Source of the DNA: Porphyromonas sp. oral taxon 275
GTDB taxonomy: Bacteria; Bacteroidota; Bacteroidia; Bacteroidales; Porphyromonadaceae
Reading direction: 5' to 3'
Length of the DNA: 64,000 bases
NCBI RefSeq assembly: GCF_018127745.1
Contig: NZ_CP072333.1
Location: forward strand, 2,108,001-2,172,000
The notes under the pieces are model-generated. The model did no database searches, had not been told where the DNA came from, and worked only from the letters and a program-made list of their open reading frames with translations. Shown here in pieces: positions 26,706 to 35,097 of the stretch. Every line of letters begins with the position of its first letter. Position 1 is the first letter of the stretch. Both the position numbers and the translations under genes were made by a program.

Positions 26706-27956
26706 ATGAACAGAAACGAATATGAAATCATGGCGCCTGTCGGCAGCTATGAGTCGCTCATGGCGGCCATAGGTGCGGGCGCTGACTCGGTATACTTCGG
26801 CATCGAAGGGCTCAATATGCGCTCCAAGAGCGCCAATAACTTCACCACCGAAGACCTCCACAAGATCGCAGCCATCTGCCGTGAACACGGTGTCAAGAGC
26901 TATCTGACGGTCAATACCATTATATATGACGAGGACCTGGAGCTCATGCGTCAGATCATCGACGCAGCCAAGGCGGCTCAGGTCTCCAGCATCATCGCCG
27001 CCGACGTGGCCCCGATGCTCTACGCGCGTAGTATAGGTGTGGAGGTGCATCTCTCCACGCAGCTTAATATCACCAACGTCGAGGCGCTGCGCTTCTACGC
27101 ACAGTTCGCCGACGTCGTCGTCCTGGCGCGCGAGCTCAACATGGATCAGGTGGCTGCCATTCACCGTGCCATCATCGAAGAGCCTATCCTAGGGCCTGGG
27201 GGCGCACCGATTCGTATCGAGATGTTCGCCCACGGCGCGCTCTGCATGGCGGTCTCGGGTAAGTGTTACCTAAGCCTCCACGAGCAGGGCAAGAGCGCCA
27301 ACCGCGGGAGCTGCTCGCAGATCTGCCGGCGCTCCTATGAGGTCAAGGATAAGGAGACGGGCATCGAGCTGGAGGTGGACAACCAGTATATCATGTCCCC
27401 CAAGGACCTCAAGACGATCCACTTCCTCAACAAGATGCTGGACTCGGGCGTGCGCGTCCTCAAGATCGAGGGACGTGCGCGTGGGCCCGAGTACGTCGAC
27501 GCCGTGGTGCGCTCCTATCGAGAGGCGGTGGATGCCTACTGCGCGGGTACCTTCAGCGAGGAGCGCGTAGCCAAGTGGGATGAGCACCTGGGGCAGGTCT
27601 TCAACCGCGGCTTCTGGGACGGCTACTACCTGGGGCAGCGCCTCGGGGAATGGACTTCGTCCTATGGCTCGTCGGCGACGAAGCAGAAGGTCTACGTGGC
27701 GAAGACCAATAAGTACTTCTCCAAGATCGGCGTCGGAGAGTTCGCCGTGGAGAGTGGTGCGATCCAGGTCGGCGATGAGCTGCTGATCACAGGGCCTACG
27801 ACGGGCCTCGTTCGCTTCACCGTCGAGGAGCTGCGCGTGGATATGGAGCCCGTCGAGCGTGCCGAGAAAGGGCAGGTCTGCTCCATCGCTGTGCCCGACA
27901 AGGTACGCCCTGGGGACCGTGTCTATATCTTCAGTGACAGGACGGTCAAGCAGTAG
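26706..27956 (+). CDS. U32-family peptidase / prephenate-decarboxylase-like protein
   Basis: I start the gene at MNRNEYEIMAPVGSYESLMA because a promoter box lies just upstream and relatives begin with this segment; the 85 codons before it run through the 22-bp repeats. The 416-residue protein carries the U32 signature EMFAHGALCMAVSGKCYLS, followed by cysteines in RGSCSQICRR that fit the Fe-S or metal-binding pattern of this family. Members act in collagen breakdown or, as in RlhA/TrhP/UbiUV, in oxygen-independent RNA or quinone hydroxylation. The full C-terminal beta-barrel extension is present. The exact substrate is unknown. Confidence 0.85.
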   Translation: MNRNEYEIMAPVGSYESLMAAIGAGADSVYFGIEGLNMRSKSANNFTTEDLHKIAAICREHGVKSYLTVNTIIYDEDLELMRQIIDAAKAAQVSSIIAADVAPMLYARSIGVEVHLSTQLNITNVEALRFYAQFADVVVLARELNMDQVAAIHRAIIEEPILGPGGAPIRIEMFAHGALCMAVSGKCYLSLHEQGKSANRGSCSQICRRSYEVKDKETGIELEVDNQYIMSPKDLKTIHFLNKMLDSGVRVLKIEGRARGPEYVDAVVRSYREAVDAYCAGTFSEERVAKWDEHLGQVFNRGFWDGYYLGQRLGEWTSSYGSSATKQKVYVAKTNKYFSKIGVGEFAVESGAIQVGDELLITGPTTGLVRFTVEELRVDMEPVERAEKGQVCSIAVPDKVRPGDRVYIFSDRTVKQ

Positions 27957-27995
27957 CAGAGTGAGGGTGAGGGACTCATTTTCCTCAATTTTGTG

Positions 27996-28003
27996 TACTT
28001 TTG
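27996..28003 (+). promoter_or_regulatory. -7 box TACTTTTG of the spt gene
   Basis: It fits TAnnTTTG, with a leader of about 165 bases before the spt start. Confidence 0.55.
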
Positions 28004-28013
28004 TCCGTATTTT

Positions 28014-28118
28014 ATGAAGTGGCTCCAGCGGGTACGTCCGCTGGCTGCCACACCAAAAGTGATTAACAAAGCACGCGCTGTGCAGCCACCTATGTGTATA
28101 CGGCTGCCCCGCTGCTAG
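28014..28118 (+). CDS. Possible 34-codon leader ORF upstream of spt
   Basis: ATG at 28014 follows the promoter box by 11 bases and opens MKWLQRVRPLAATPKVINKA, ending at TAG 28116-28118. It is basic and has no recognised family. A leader this close to the transcription start would lack space for a ribosome site, so it may be chance. Confidence 0.2.
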   Translation: MKWLQRVRPLAATPKVINKARAVQPPMCIRLPRC

Positions 28119-28173
28119 TCCGCTGTGCTGCTGGCCCGAGGGCCGTGGCAGCCGGGCTATCCGGATCTATAGA

Positions 28174-29373
28174 ATGAATCTACTAGAGCAGAAACTATCC
28201 AGCTATACGGAGCCACAGAAGGCTCAGGCTGCAGGGATATACCCCTACTTTCGCAAGATAGAGAGCGAGCAGGATACCGAGGTCATCATTGACGGCAAGA
28301 AGGTACTTATGTTCGGATCCAACTCCTACCTAGGGCTGACGAACCATCCCGAGGTGAAGGCCGCAGCCCGCGAGGCTGTGGAGAAGTACGGGACAGGCTG
28401 TGCAGGCAGCCGCTTCCTCAATGGGACGCTGGACAGCCATATCGCCCTGGAGAAGCGTCTGGCAGAGTTCGCCGGTAAGGAAGATGCCATCATCTTCTCG
28501 ACGGGCTTCCAGGTGAACCTCGGGGTCATCTCCTGTCTCCTCGGTCGTGAGGACTACATCATCTGGGACTCACTGAACCATGCCTCCATCATCGAGGGTA
28601 TCCGTCTGTCGCCCGCCAAGAGCCTTCGCTTCAAGCACAACGATATGGCCGCCCTGGAGCGCCGCCTGCAGCAGTGCGACCCCGAGCGTATCAAGCTCAT
28701 CGTCGTCGACGGTGTCTTCTCTATGGAGGGTGACCTGTGCAACCTGCCCGAGATCTGCCGCCTGGCGGAGCAGTACAAGGCCTCGGTCATGGTCGATGAA
28801 GCCCACGGCTTCGGCGTCATGGGTGACCACGGTCGTGGCGTATGTAATTACTTCGGCCTGACGGACAAGGTGGACCTCATCATGGGTACCTTCAGTAAGA
28901 GCTTCGCTGCTATCGGTGGCTTCATCGCCGGTAGCAAGACGACGATCAACTACATCCGCCACCACGCCCGCTCCTATATCTTCAGCGCAAGCTGCACGCC
29001 TGCTGCGACGGCAGCCGTAGGCAAGAGCCTGGAGATCATGCTGCGTGAGCCAGAGCGAGTCGAGGCGCTGCAGGAGAAGACGCGCTACTGCCTGGAGAAG
29101 TTCCGCAAGCTGGGCTTCGAGATCGGGCACACGTCCACACCGATCATCCCCCTCTTCGTGCGCGACAATGAGAAGACCTTCCGCGTGACGGCAGAGCTCT
29201 TCCACGAGGGCGTCTTCGTCAATCCCGTAGTGGCGCCCGCCGTCGCTCCCGAGGATACGCTGATCCGCTTCTCGCTGATGGCCACGCACACCTACGAGCA
29301 GCTCGACACCGCGATCGAGAAGATCACGGCCGTCTTCCGCCGCCTCGATATCCCCCTTCACCCACAGGCCTAG
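28174..29373 (+). CDS. spt: Serine palmitoyltransferase
   Basis: The 399-residue PLP enzyme belongs to the alpha-oxoamine synthases. It is close to Porphyromonas/Bacteroides Spt as I recall them: GIYPYFRKIES at the start, MFGSNSYLGLTNHPEV, GTGCAGSRFLNGTLD, HNDMAALERRL and VDEAHGFGVMGDHGRG. The PLP lysine is K242 in GTFSKSFAAIGGFI. It condenses serine with palmitoyl-CoA (or an acyl thioester), the first step of the sphingolipids that are unusual to this phylum. Related Kbl or BioF enzymes are less likely because of the Bacteroidota Spt-type N-terminus. Confidence 0.88.
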   Translation: MNLLEQKLSSYTEPQKAQAAGIYPYFRKIESEQDTEVIIDGKKVLMFGSNSYLGLTNHPEVKAAAREAVEKYGTGCAGSRFLNGTLDSHIALEKRLAEFAGKEDAIIFSTGFQVNLGVISCLLGREDYIIWDSLNHASIIEGIRLSPAKSLRFKHNDMAALERRLQQCDPERIKLIVVDGVFSMEGDLCNLPEICRLAEQYKASVMVDEAHGFGVMGDHGRGVCNYFGLTDKVDLIMGTFSKSFAAIGGFIAGSKTTINYIRHHARSYIFSASCTPAATAAVGKSLEIMLREPERVEALQEKTRYCLEKFRKLGFEIGHTSTPIIPLFVRDNEKTFRVTAELFHEGVFVNPVVAPAVAPEDTLIRFSLMATHTYEQLDTAIEKITAVFRRLDIPLHPQA

Positions 29374-29416
29374 AGGCAAGGCTCGCCCGAGCTTAGCCAA
29401 GGCCTAGAGGCTCCTT

Positions 29417-29463
29417 AGCCCGAGTACTCCCCACTGTCACAGGAGGGAGTACTCGGGCTTTTA
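29417..29463 (+). terminator. Intrinsic terminator after spt
   Basis: A perfect 15-bp stem (AGCCCGAGTACTCCC and complement), a 13-base loop and TTTAT. Confidence 0.85.
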
Positions 29464-29465
29464 TC

Positions 29466-29473
29466 TATCTTTG
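29466..29473 (+). promoter_or_regulatory. -7 box TATCTTTG of the ecotin-like gene
   Basis: It lies 31 bases before the start at 29505, directly after the spt terminator. Confidence 0.65.
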
Positions 29474-29504
29474 CCCTACCCAATCGATTGATCACCGCTA
29501 GACT

Positions 29505-30449
29505 ATGGACTATAGATCACAGCCGTTCGTGCTGACGCTGATGGTGCTCCTACTCGTCGTGGCGGGCAGCTGCCGCACGACTCGCGAGGGGCAGGAGGAT
29601 AAGCTCGACTCCATCCCCGAGCAGGAGCTTCGCTATGACGAGCCTAAGGCCACGCTGCCCGAAGGTATGCACCTGGTGCGCCTGCGTGAGCTCTCGCCCA
29701 AGGACGACTACCGCCTCGAGCTCATCCCACTGGTGCGCAACGAGCATCCCGAAGGCCTCTACCGCCTCGAGGGGCGCCTCGTCTCTAGCGACCCCTGGCA
29801 GGGGATCAATCACTACAGCTACGAGGGTGCCAGCCAGCCGACCTCGTGCGCGCTGCGCCCCAATGCCCCCGAGACCTTCCGCCGCTATGCCCTGGGCGAA
29901 CCGCTTCTGCTGCCCCTCTTGGGCAACCAGCAGCTCGTCCTCCAGCCCCGTGATTCCGTCGCCATAGGCCTCCGATACTGGAAGGCCGTCGGTGCCGTCA
30001 CGGATCTGAAGCCCTCGACCGAACTCGAGCGCCGCGCCCCTAAGGAGGGCTACCGCGCCTATGAGTTCACCGCCCCGCGGCCCCGCCATGAGGACGACCC
30101 CGAGGAGTACTATATCGAGCTCATCCCGAGCAAGCGTATGAAGGTGGACTGCAACATCCATCTGCTGCGCGGACGCTTCGAGCTGGAGCGCGACGGCACG
30201 CCCGATCACCTCAGCTATACCTTCCTCTCCGATGGGTCGACGATGTCCACGCGCATGGGCTGCCCCGACGGCTCGCTCACCGAGAAGCTCATCCGGCATA
30301 CGGGCCTCATCGTACTGCGCTGGGCGGGCAGTGGCTTGCAGATCTACGTGCCCGAGGGCTTCGTCATGCGCTACCGCCTCTACCGACCCGATGGGCAGCT
30401 GAGCCCCGTCACGCCGCTGCCTAAGTCGAAGCCGCAGCCCAAGCACTAG
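29505..30449 (+). CDS. Lipoprotein with two ecotin-like protease-inhibitor domains
   Basis: A lipoprotein signal ends at Cys23 (VVAGSC). Residues about 175-305 match ecotin well: YIELIPSKRMKVDCNIHLLR (E. coli VELLIGQTLEVDCNLHRL), STRMGCPDG (E. coli STMMACPDG) and LQIYVPEGFVMRYRLYRPDG (E. coli IVVYTPDNVDVKYRVWKAE). C216 and C253 match the ecotin disulfide, and R250 falls at the P1 site, predicting inhibition of Arg-cleaving serine proteases. Residues about 54-158 look like a second, degenerate copy (YRLELIP, YRLEGRL, CALRPNA, IGLRYWKAVG) that lacks the disulfide partner. The alignment is from memory. The sulfatase gene follows 51 bases later. Confidence 0.72.
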   Translation: MDYRSQPFVLTLMVLLLVVAGSCRTTREGQEDKLDSIPEQELRYDEPKATLPEGMHLVRLRELSPKDDYRLELIPLVRNEHPEGLYRLEGRLVSSDPWQGINHYSYEGASQPTSCALRPNAPETFRRYALGEPLLLPLLGNQQLVLQPRDSVAIGLRYWKAVGAVTDLKPSTELERRAPKEGYRAYEFTAPRPRHEDDPEEYYIELIPSKRMKVDCNIHLLRGRFELERDGTPDHLSYTFLSDGSTMSTRMGCPDGSLTEKLIRHTGLIVLRWAGSGLQIYVPEGFVMRYRLYRPDGQLSPVTPLPKSKPQPKH

Positions 30450-30500
30450 CCCCAGTCCCTCGCGCGCCGCCGAGGCGCCCGCTTCCCTATCCCCGCTGCC

Positions 30501-32351
30501 ATGCCTCATCGCCTGCTGTACCGCATCCCCCCACGCCTTCGCTATCTCCTCTGCCTCAGTAGTGTGCTGCTCGGGCTCTTCGCGCTGGCGAAGCTCGCCT
30601 TCCTCCTCTACACCCGTCCCCCCGCTTCCTCCCTATCGCTCGCCGCGGTGGGACAAGTGCTCGTGCACGGCTTCAGCCTCGATCTGGCGGTGCTGGGCTA
30701 CCTGCTGGTGCTCCCGCTGCTGCTGGTGGCGGGCTCGCTGCTGAGGCCTGAGGTGGCGGCTAGGCGCCTGCTGCGTCCCTATCACCTCTTCCTGGCGCTT
30801 CTCCTCCCACTGATCCTCCTCGTCGACGCGGGGCTCTACCCCTACTGGGGCTTCAAGCTCGACGCGACGATCTTCCAGTACCTCGATCACCCTGCTGCTG
30901 CCGCGGCGAGCGTCTCGCTGGGCTTCATCCTCGCGGCGCTGCTCCTGTACCTCGCCCTAGCGCTGGGGCTGTACTGGATGCTCCAGCGCTGCAGTGCGGA
31001 GCGCTGGCTGCGGGGGCGGCGCCCAGTGCTTGCAGCCCTCGGCTACCTACTGCTCCTCGCTCCCTCCTTCGTAGCGATACGCGGGGGGCTGGGCAAGTCT
31101 ACGAGCAATGTAGGCCAAGTCTACTTCAGCCAAGATCCGTGGCTCAACCACGCCGCCGTCAATCCCGTCTTTAGCTTCGTCTCCTCGCTGGCGCATGTCG
31201 AGGATCTCGATGCCGAGTACAATGCCTTCGGCGAAGAGGAGCGCGCACGGCTCGTGGCGGGGCTCTATCCTGCGGCGGATGACCCGCTCACCGATACGCT
31301 CCTGCGCGTGCAGCGCCCCAATGTGCTGCTGATTATTATGGAGAGCTTCGGTGCGCGCTTCGTCGGGAGCTTCGGGGGGGACGCCGCCGTCTCGCCGCAG
31401 CTCGACCGTCTGGCGCGTGAGGGCGTACGCTTCGAGCGCTGCTATGCCAATAGCTACCGCACCGACCGCGGTACGGTCTGCCTGCTCAGTGGCTACCCGA
31501 GCTTCCCCCGCCACTCGGTGATGAAGATGCCCGCCCAGCTGCGTAGCCTCTCGGGGATCGCGGCGGAGCTGCAGCGCGTCGGCTATACGACGGACTTCGT
31601 CTACGGCGGGGATGCCAACTTCACCAATACCAAGGGCTACCTCCTCGGATCGGGCTACCAGCGTGTGACGGACGTCACGGGGCTCTCCAGCTCGCTCCCG
31701 CGCAATAGCTGGGGCGTACATGACGAGGCGACCCTCGACTATGTCTACCAGCAGATCATCTCCCGCCCGAAGGGCAAGCCCTGGCATATCGGCCTGCTGA
31801 CCCTAAGCAGCCATGAGCCCTGGGACGTGCCCTATCAGCGCCTCGAGGGCAAGGAGCGCAATGCCTTCGCCTACCTGGATGCCCAGCTGGGGCGCTTCGT
31901 TGACCGCCTCAGGCAGCGCCCCGAGTGGCAAGACCTGCTCATCATCTGCGTCGCCGACCACGGCTACCACCGAGCCGAGGATGCGGGTTCGCGCCACGGC
32001 CTCGCCACCCACCACATCCCCATGCTCTGGCTGGGCGGAGCGCTACGCGGCCCTCGGAGTTTCGACCAACTGATGACGCAGACCGATCTGGCGGCCACGC
32101 TGCTGGCGCAGCTGGGCCTCAGCGCCGAGCGCTTTGCCTTCAGCCGCAATGTGCTGGGGACAAGCTATCGCTATCCCTTCGCCTACTATACCTTCAATGA
32201 CGGCTTCGCCTATATCGACAGTACGGGCTACTCGGTGGTGGACAACGCCACTGGGCAGTGCATCGAGGAGGCGGGCGCGGGAGCCGAACTGCGGCGTGCC
32301 CGCGGCCGTGCTTTGCTCCAGACGAGTTATGACGATCTAGCCCGCCGCTAA
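30501..32351 (+). CDS. LTA-synthase-like membrane sulfatase/phosphotransferase
   Basis: The 616-residue protein has five N-terminal membrane helices (residues about 15-195) and a C-terminal alkaline-phosphatase-fold domain. NVLLIIMESFGARFVG holds the first metal ligand, YRTDRGTVCLLSGYPS the catalytic threonine, and VADHGYHRAED the Asp-His pair. Such proteins move phosphoglycerol or phosphoethanolamine onto glycans, lipids or lipid A. The substrate cannot be read here. It probably shares a transcript with the ecotin-like gene and ends at the terminator at 32416-32452. Confidence 0.85.
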   Translation: MPHRLLYRIPPRLRYLLCLSSVLLGLFALAKLAFLLYTRPPASSLSLAAVGQVLVHGFSLDLAVLGYLLVLPLLLVAGSLLRPEVAARRLLRPYHLFLALLLPLILLVDAGLYPYWGFKLDATIFQYLDHPAAAAASVSLGFILAALLLYLALALGLYWMLQRCSAERWLRGRRPVLAALGYLLLLAPSFVAIRGGLGKSTSNVGQVYFSQDPWLNHAAVNPVFSFVSSLAHVEDLDAEYNAFGEEERARLVAGLYPAADDPLTDTLLRVQRPNVLLIIMESFGARFVGSFGGDAAVSPQLDRLAREGVRFERCYANSYRTDRGTVCLLSGYPSFPRHSVMKMPAQLRSLSGIAAELQRVGYTTDFVYGGDANFTNTKGYLLGSGYQRVTDVTGLSSSLPRNSWGVHDEATLDYVYQQIISRPKGKPWHIGLLTLSSHEPWDVPYQRLEGKERNAFAYLDAQLGRFVDRLRQRPEWQDLLIICVADHGYHRAEDAGSRHGLATHHIPMLWLGGALRGPRSFDQLMTQTDLAATLLAQLGLSAERFAFSRNVLGTSYRYPFAYYTFNDGFAYIDSTGYSVVDNATGQCIEEAGAGAELRRARGRALLQTSYDDLARR

Positions 32352-32415
32352 GGCCGCCCCTTTTCCCCTCCTCATCGTTTAGCGTCCTACAAGGGCGGAT
32401 ACCTCCAGTACAAGC

Positions 32416-32452
32416 AAGGGGGCGTCGCAGCACTAGGCTACGACGCTCCCTT
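32416..32452 (+). terminator. Terminator after the sulfatase gene
   Basis: A 12-bp stem (AAGGGGGCGTCG with CGACGCTCCCTT, one G-U) followed by TTCGTTT. Confidence 0.7.
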
Positions 32453-32460
32453 TCGTTTGG

Positions 32461-33221
32461 AGGGTCGCCCCTGTAGGGCTCTTGGTTCTTATTCGCTCTG
32501 CTCCCCAGGGTTTGGTCGCCCTTGCAGGGCTCTTTGTTTTTTTATTCTCTCCGCTACCCAGGGTTTGGTCGCCCTTGCAGGGCTACGCACCCTGGGCTTT
32601 GGAGGGATCGCCCCTATAGGGGCTTTGCTCCCTTGTCTACAGGCTGGAAGGAAGCAAGGCGGGAGTACATCCCCAGCCGCGCTTGGGAGAAAGGTTTAAC
32701 GGCTGTGCCAGTTGGGGTGCGAGGCAGCTCGTACGCTCCCCGAATATGCTTTATCGTGCTACAGCTCGCCGCTCCGCTAGGAGGGTCGCCCTTGTAGGGC
32801 TCTTTGTTTTTTTATTCCCTCCGCTACCCAGGGTTTGGTCGCCCTTGCAGGGCTACGCACCCTGGGCTTTGGAGGGATCGCCCCTATAGGGGCTTTGCTC
32901 CCTTGTCTACAAGCTGGGTAGAAGCACGGTAGGAGTACATCCCCAACCGCTCTTGGAAGAAAGGCTTAACGGCTGCCAGTTGGAAGGAAGCAAGGCGGGA
33001 GTACCTCCCCAACCGCGCTTGGAAGAAAGGCTTAACGGCTGCCAGCTGGAAGGAAGCAAGGCGGGAGTACCTCCCCAACCGCGCTTGGAAGAAAGGTTTA
33101 ACGGCTGTGCCAGCCCCAGCGGGGCGACCCAGTCAAAGCCCAGGGTGCGTAGCCCTGCAAGGGCGACCAAACCCTGGGTAGCAGAGCGAATAAGAACCAA
33201 GAGCCCTACAGGGGCGACCCT
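32461..33221. repeat. 761-bp non-coding composite element with 71-bp terminal inverted repeats
   Basis: The ends 32461-32531 and 33151-33221 are inverted copies that differ at about one base. Inside are further copies of the same building blocks: CCCAGGGTTTGGTCGCCC, GCAGGGCTACGCACCCTGGG and TCGCCCCTATAGGGGCT, plus a 66-bp tandem repeat. Each block contains a small GCCC...GGGC palindrome. Open frames here are short and change with the repeats, so I treat it as non-coding. No transposase is inside. Confidence 0.8.
32911..33109. repeat. 66-bp tandem repeat inside the composite element
   Basis: Two close copies start at 32977 and 33043 (the second with a slightly changed end), with a more diverged copy before them and another related copy at about 32641. 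Each runs from TGGAAGGAAGCAAGGCGGGA to AAGGCTTAACGGCTGCC. As 66 is a multiple of three, false protein repeats appear in several frames. Confidence 0.8.
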
Positions 33222-33268
33222 TATCATAGATGGGGCTAAGGCTGCTACGTAGGGGAGGGGGCGTGAGG

Positions 33269-33374
33269 AATATCGGTGGCTGAGCCTGAGAGATATCAGT
33301 CAGCGCGCTGAGGGACGACCATGGCGGACGTGAGGGATATCGGTGACGGTGGCTGAGGGATATCCCTCAGCGGG
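33269..33374. repeat. 22-bp-period tandem repeat, locus 3
   Basis: About five units, some 23 bp, with GATATC cores. Here several units run in the TGAGGGATATC orientation. Confidence 0.7.
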
Positions 33375-33433
33375 GCGGGGTAAGACGGTCGCGCTTCGTG
33401 CGCCTTACCCTTCGGCTCGCTCCGTCTCGCTTC

Positions 33434-33485
33434 AAGCAAGACGCGCGCCCGCAGACCTCCGTGGTCTACGGGCGCGCGTCGCTTG
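33434..33485 (-). terminator. Long hairpin downstream of the first susD gene
   Basis: Arms of about 23 bp with two imperfections around the loop TCCGT lie 63 bases beyond the susD stop. No T run is present, so it may act with another factor. Confidence 0.55.
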
Positions 33486-33547
33486 GTCGGGGGCTGTCTC
33501 TGACGTCTCGCCTCAGCGTGGAGGCAGGCGGAGGAAGCCGCTAGGGC

Positions 33548-35056
33548 CTACTGGCGGGCCTTGGTGTTATTGGAGAGCTCGGACTGGGGAATAGACAGCG
33601 TCAGGCGAGGATCCGTATAGGGGATGGTCTGGTTGGTGAGCTGTGCCGAGCGCGTCGTACGGATCTGATTCTTCTGGAAGCGCTTGAGTACCTGCAGTGC
33701 GAAGCCCTCACCCCAGAGCTCGATACGCCACTGGTAGTAGATCTCGTCGAGGAGCTGCGCATCCGTCAGCTGGTCGATATGATCCTCTGCGGCGGCCAGC
33801 TTCGCGGGCTCGGTGCGCTCCTTGAGCAGCGCCTTGAGGACGGTCTTCGCAGCGCTCGCATCGCCCTTGCGCGCAGCGGCCTCGCTGGCGATGAGGTAGA
33901 GCTCGGCCGTGCGCATGAAGATGATGTCATTGAGCCACTGACGGTCTGCACCGAGCTTGGGCTTGGTCGTGGAGTAGAACTTACCCGTAGGGTAGCCGCG
34001 ATTGTCGAACCACTTGGCACGTACGTCGTAGCTGGGGATCTGCTCCTGCAGCAGCTGGTTGATCACCTTGGCATCCCCTGCCCAGGCGTAGCTGTAGGTG
34101 TAGATGTCCATGTGCCCCCAGAAGCTCTGTAGGCCGCCCGTCGTCTCCTTGGTGATGTCCACGCCCCAGATGAACTCTGAGGTATTGACGTCGCGGAAGC
34201 CCGTAGCATCGATCTCGGAGGCGGGGATCAAGGGGTACTGACCCGCGTCGATGACCTTCTTGGCCTCGTCGTAGGCCTCCTGGTAGCGCCCTAGGTCGAG
34301 GTAGGCGCGGGCGAGGAAGCCCGTGGCGACCGTGCCGTCGACCTTGGACTTATTGCTACGCGCGGGGTCGCCCGCCTCCTGGAGGGCCTTGCGACCAGCC
34401 ACGAGATCCTCGAGGATGAGGGTGTAGACCTCCTCGAGCGTCGCCAGGCCACTGGCGGCATCGAGGCTGCGCTCGAGGGTGTAGAGCGGCAGCACGCGCT
34501 GGCTCTTGGTCGTGGCGCTGTAGGGCTGGGCGTAGACGTGGGCGAGGTTGAGCAGCGCTGCGGCACGGAGTACCTTAGCCTGCCCCCAGGCCGCCTTGTT
34601 GGCCTTGCTGATGGTGCTGGAGAGCTCCTTGTCCGAGCCGAGGCCCTGGAAGAAGCTGTTGGCCGCGCGTACGGTACGGTAGCTGAAGTTCCAGATCTGG
34701 GAGTTGGTGTTGCTGTTGGTCGTATTGATCTGCAGCGAGGCCGCGTCCTTGAACCACCCACGGCTCGTGGTCGGCATCTCCATATCCCCCGAGAGGAGGT
34801 CTGTGTTGATGTCGAGAGCCTTCTGGGCGAAGTCGTTGTGGTCTCCGTCCTGCGACTGGTTGGGCTCGTAGAAGGTAGCGATGACGGCATTGAGGTAGCC
34901 GACACCCACCTGGTCATTCCACTCCGCAGCCTTCTGGATCTGCCCAGGGGAGAAGATCTGCGAGGGCTCCTTCTCGAGGAAACCCTTGCCGCAGGAGCTC
35001 AGGAGGCTAGCGCCGAGGGCTAGCAGTACGAGGCTATTCTTAGTCTTCTTGGTCAT
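33548..35056 (-). CDS. SusD/RagB-family outer membrane lipoprotein
   Basis: The 502-residue protein has a lipoprotein signal with a lipobox at LLSSC (Cys22), followed by GKGFLEKEPSQIFSP, a typical SusD start. TPR-like helices follow, including VLRAAALLNLAHVYAQPYS and the C-terminal RTAELYLIASEAAARKGDAS. SusD proteins sit on the cell surface as lids over SusC barrels and help bind glycans or peptides. The partner susC gene lies 41 bases upstream. No degradative enzyme accompanies the pair, so the ligand is unknown; a RagAB-like peptide importer is possible. Confidence 0.92.
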   Translation of the reverse strand: MTKKTKNSLVLLALGASLLSSCGKGFLEKEPSQIFSPGQIQKAAEWNDQVGVGYLNAVIATFYEPNQSQDGDHNDFAQKALDINTDLLSGDMEMPTTSRGWFKDAASLQINTTNSNTNSQIWNFSYRTVRAANSFFQGLGSDKELSSTISKANKAAWGQAKVLRAAALLNLAHVYAQPYSATTKSQRVLPLYTLERSLDAASGLATLEEVYTLILEDLVAGRKALQEAGDPARSNKSKVDGTVATGFLARAYLDLGRYQEAYDEAKKVIDAGQYPLIPASEIDATGFRDVNTSEFIWGVDITKETTGGLQSFWGHMDIYTYSYAWAGDAKVINQLLQEQIPSYDVRAKWFDNRGYPTGKFYSTTKPKLGADRQWLNDIIFMRTAELYLIASEAAARKGDASAAKTVLKALLKERTEPAKLAAAEDHIDQLTDAQLLDEIYYQWRIELWGEGFALQVLKRFQKNQIRTTRSAQLTNQTIPYTDPRLTLSIPQSELSNNTKARQ

Positions 35057-35097
35057 AGTCTGTTGTCTTCATTAGTCGGTGAGACCTAGTGTCGAGC

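Noticed and set aside
32953..33252. 99-codon frame with a repeated 22-residue motif
   Set aside because: The motif only reflects the 66-bp DNA repeat, which is open in several frames and lies in a non-coding element.
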